Shown here in pieces: positions 5,247 to 5,578 of a stretch of DNA of 5,578 bases. The translations under genes were made by a program, and so were the position numbers. The notes under the pieces were generated by a model. The model saw only the letters and a list, made by a program, of their open reading frames with translations. It was not told the origin of the DNA and searched no databases. Each line of letters opens with the position of its first letter. The stretch's first letter is position 1. Origin of the DNA: CAKRHR01 sp964423195 (GTDB taxonomy: Bacteria > Bacillota > Clostridia > Lachnospirales > Lachnospiraceae); contig CAYRDY010000115.1 of assembly GCA_964423195.1 (NCBI GenBank), forward strand, positions 1-5,578, written 5' to 3'.

Positions 5247-5578
5247 ATGGAGAGAAAAGCGTACAGCGCGGGGGCTGTCAAGTGGTCTTTCTGGTTTCTC
5301 GAATTTAAAAAGGTCGCCTCACTGATGGCGGAAGGTCTGTCCATGGAGGACATCCGCAAAAAAAACGCGGAAGAAAATTTGTTTTCCGCATCTTCCGCCG
5401 CCAGAGGCGAGCTCATCATGAACACCATTCGGGCAAGGATCACCGCCATGTCGGATTCTTTCCTGCCCGATTTCGTCTCCGCGGATGTTTCCGCACAGAA
5501 ACTCTACTGTCTGATCGGCTGTCTATGCCATGACCGTCTCTTTTTTGAGTTTGCCTTTGAGGTGATCCGCGAGAAGCT
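5247..5578 (+). CDS. brxA: BrxA-like DUF1819 protein, 5' part; probable first gene of a BREX defence locus
   Basis: The frame is open from the ATG to the window edge: 110 codons, 3' end missing. The product begins MERKAYSAGAVKWSFWFLEF, continues with SMEDIRKKNAEENLF near residues 33-46, and has KLYCLIGCLCHDRLFFEFAFEVI near 85-107. The YSAG start, the EF(K)K helix, the 'EENLF' segment and the 'DRLFFEF' segment match my memory of the DUF1819 (BrxA) family, small DNA-binding helical proteins of about 200 residues that usually open BREX phage-defence operons (type 1: brxA-brxB-brxC-pglX-pglZ-brxL). The assignment rests on recall, not a search. The ribosome binding site is weak (only GTGG about 8 nt upstream), unlike the rnf genes; an in-frame GTG at 5235 is an alternative start with no better site. 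Codons are less GC-rich than rnf and include an A8 run at 5358-5365. The gene lies 22 nt behind rnfB on the same strand. Confidence 0.75.
   Translation, partial: MERKAYSAGAVKWSFWFLEFKKVASLMAEGLSMEDIRKKNAEENLFSASSAARGELIMNTIRARITAMSDSFLPDFVSADVSAQKLYCLIGCLCHDRLFFEFAFEVIREK

Noticed and set aside
4514..5449. Long minus-strand open frame (311 codons) across rnfB and the brxA-like start
   Set aside because: It is the antisense shadow of a GC-rich, Cys/Gly-rich gene. Its translation is a low-complexity Ala/Asp/Arg-rich sequence with no recognisable domain, and it crosses the junction between two well-supported plus-strand genes.
1..5578. tRNA, rRNA, CRISPR array, transposase or integrase
   Set aside because: I saw no clover-leaf sequence, regularly spaced repeats or mobile-element protein motifs. 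The window is nearly all accounted for by the rnf genes.

Overview
The window carries a complete six-gene rnf operon on the plus strand, in the order rnfC-rnfD-rnfG-rnfE-rnfA-rnfB. It encodes the membrane-bound Rnf complex, a ferredoxin:NAD+ oxidoreductase that pumps ions. The order, the one-piece operon with touching genes, the strong AGGAGG-type ribosome binding sites, the variant RnfC N-terminus and the short polyferredoxin RnfB all suggest an anaerobic member of the Clostridia, most likely Lachnospiraceae or a relative with fairly GC-rich genes. This placement is inferred from gene style, not from a database match.

Layout: bases 3-167 hold an open frame with no start inside the window, probably the 3' end of an unidentified upstream gene. 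A perfect 9-bp inverted repeat (150-158/172-180) surrounds its stop codon. The AT-rich gap 168-295 contains a good sigma-A-type promoter (TTGAAA-17 nt-TAAAAT) and a strong Shine-Dalgarno sequence ahead of rnfC. The six rnf genes fill 296-5224 with overlaps or gaps of at most 15 nt, so they are almost certainly one transcript. Two obvious long starts (GTG at 1649 for rnfD, GTG at 4445 for rnfB) lie in or next to the ribosome binding site and were replaced by starts at 1658 and 4454.

How the genes work together: RnfB (Fe-S) takes electrons from reduced ferredoxin. They pass through the RnfA/RnfE membrane pair, with its shared Fe-S centre, and the flavin subunits RnfG and RnfD to RnfC, which carries NAD(H)/FMN-binding and Fe-S domains and reduces NAD+. 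The energy released drives Na+ or H+ export. The FMN-attachment motifs of RnfD and RnfG, the paired membrane cysteines of RnfA and RnfE, and the cysteine clusters of RnfB and RnfC are all present, so the complex looks functional.

The most notable item is at the right edge. Only 22 nt after rnfB, with no visible terminator, a new plus-strand reading frame starts (5247, running off the end). Its first 110 residues resemble the DUF1819/BrxA family, normally the first gene of BREX anti-phage defence loci. The window therefore seems to catch the junction between a housekeeping energy operon and the start of a defence island, whose remaining genes would lie beyond base 5578.
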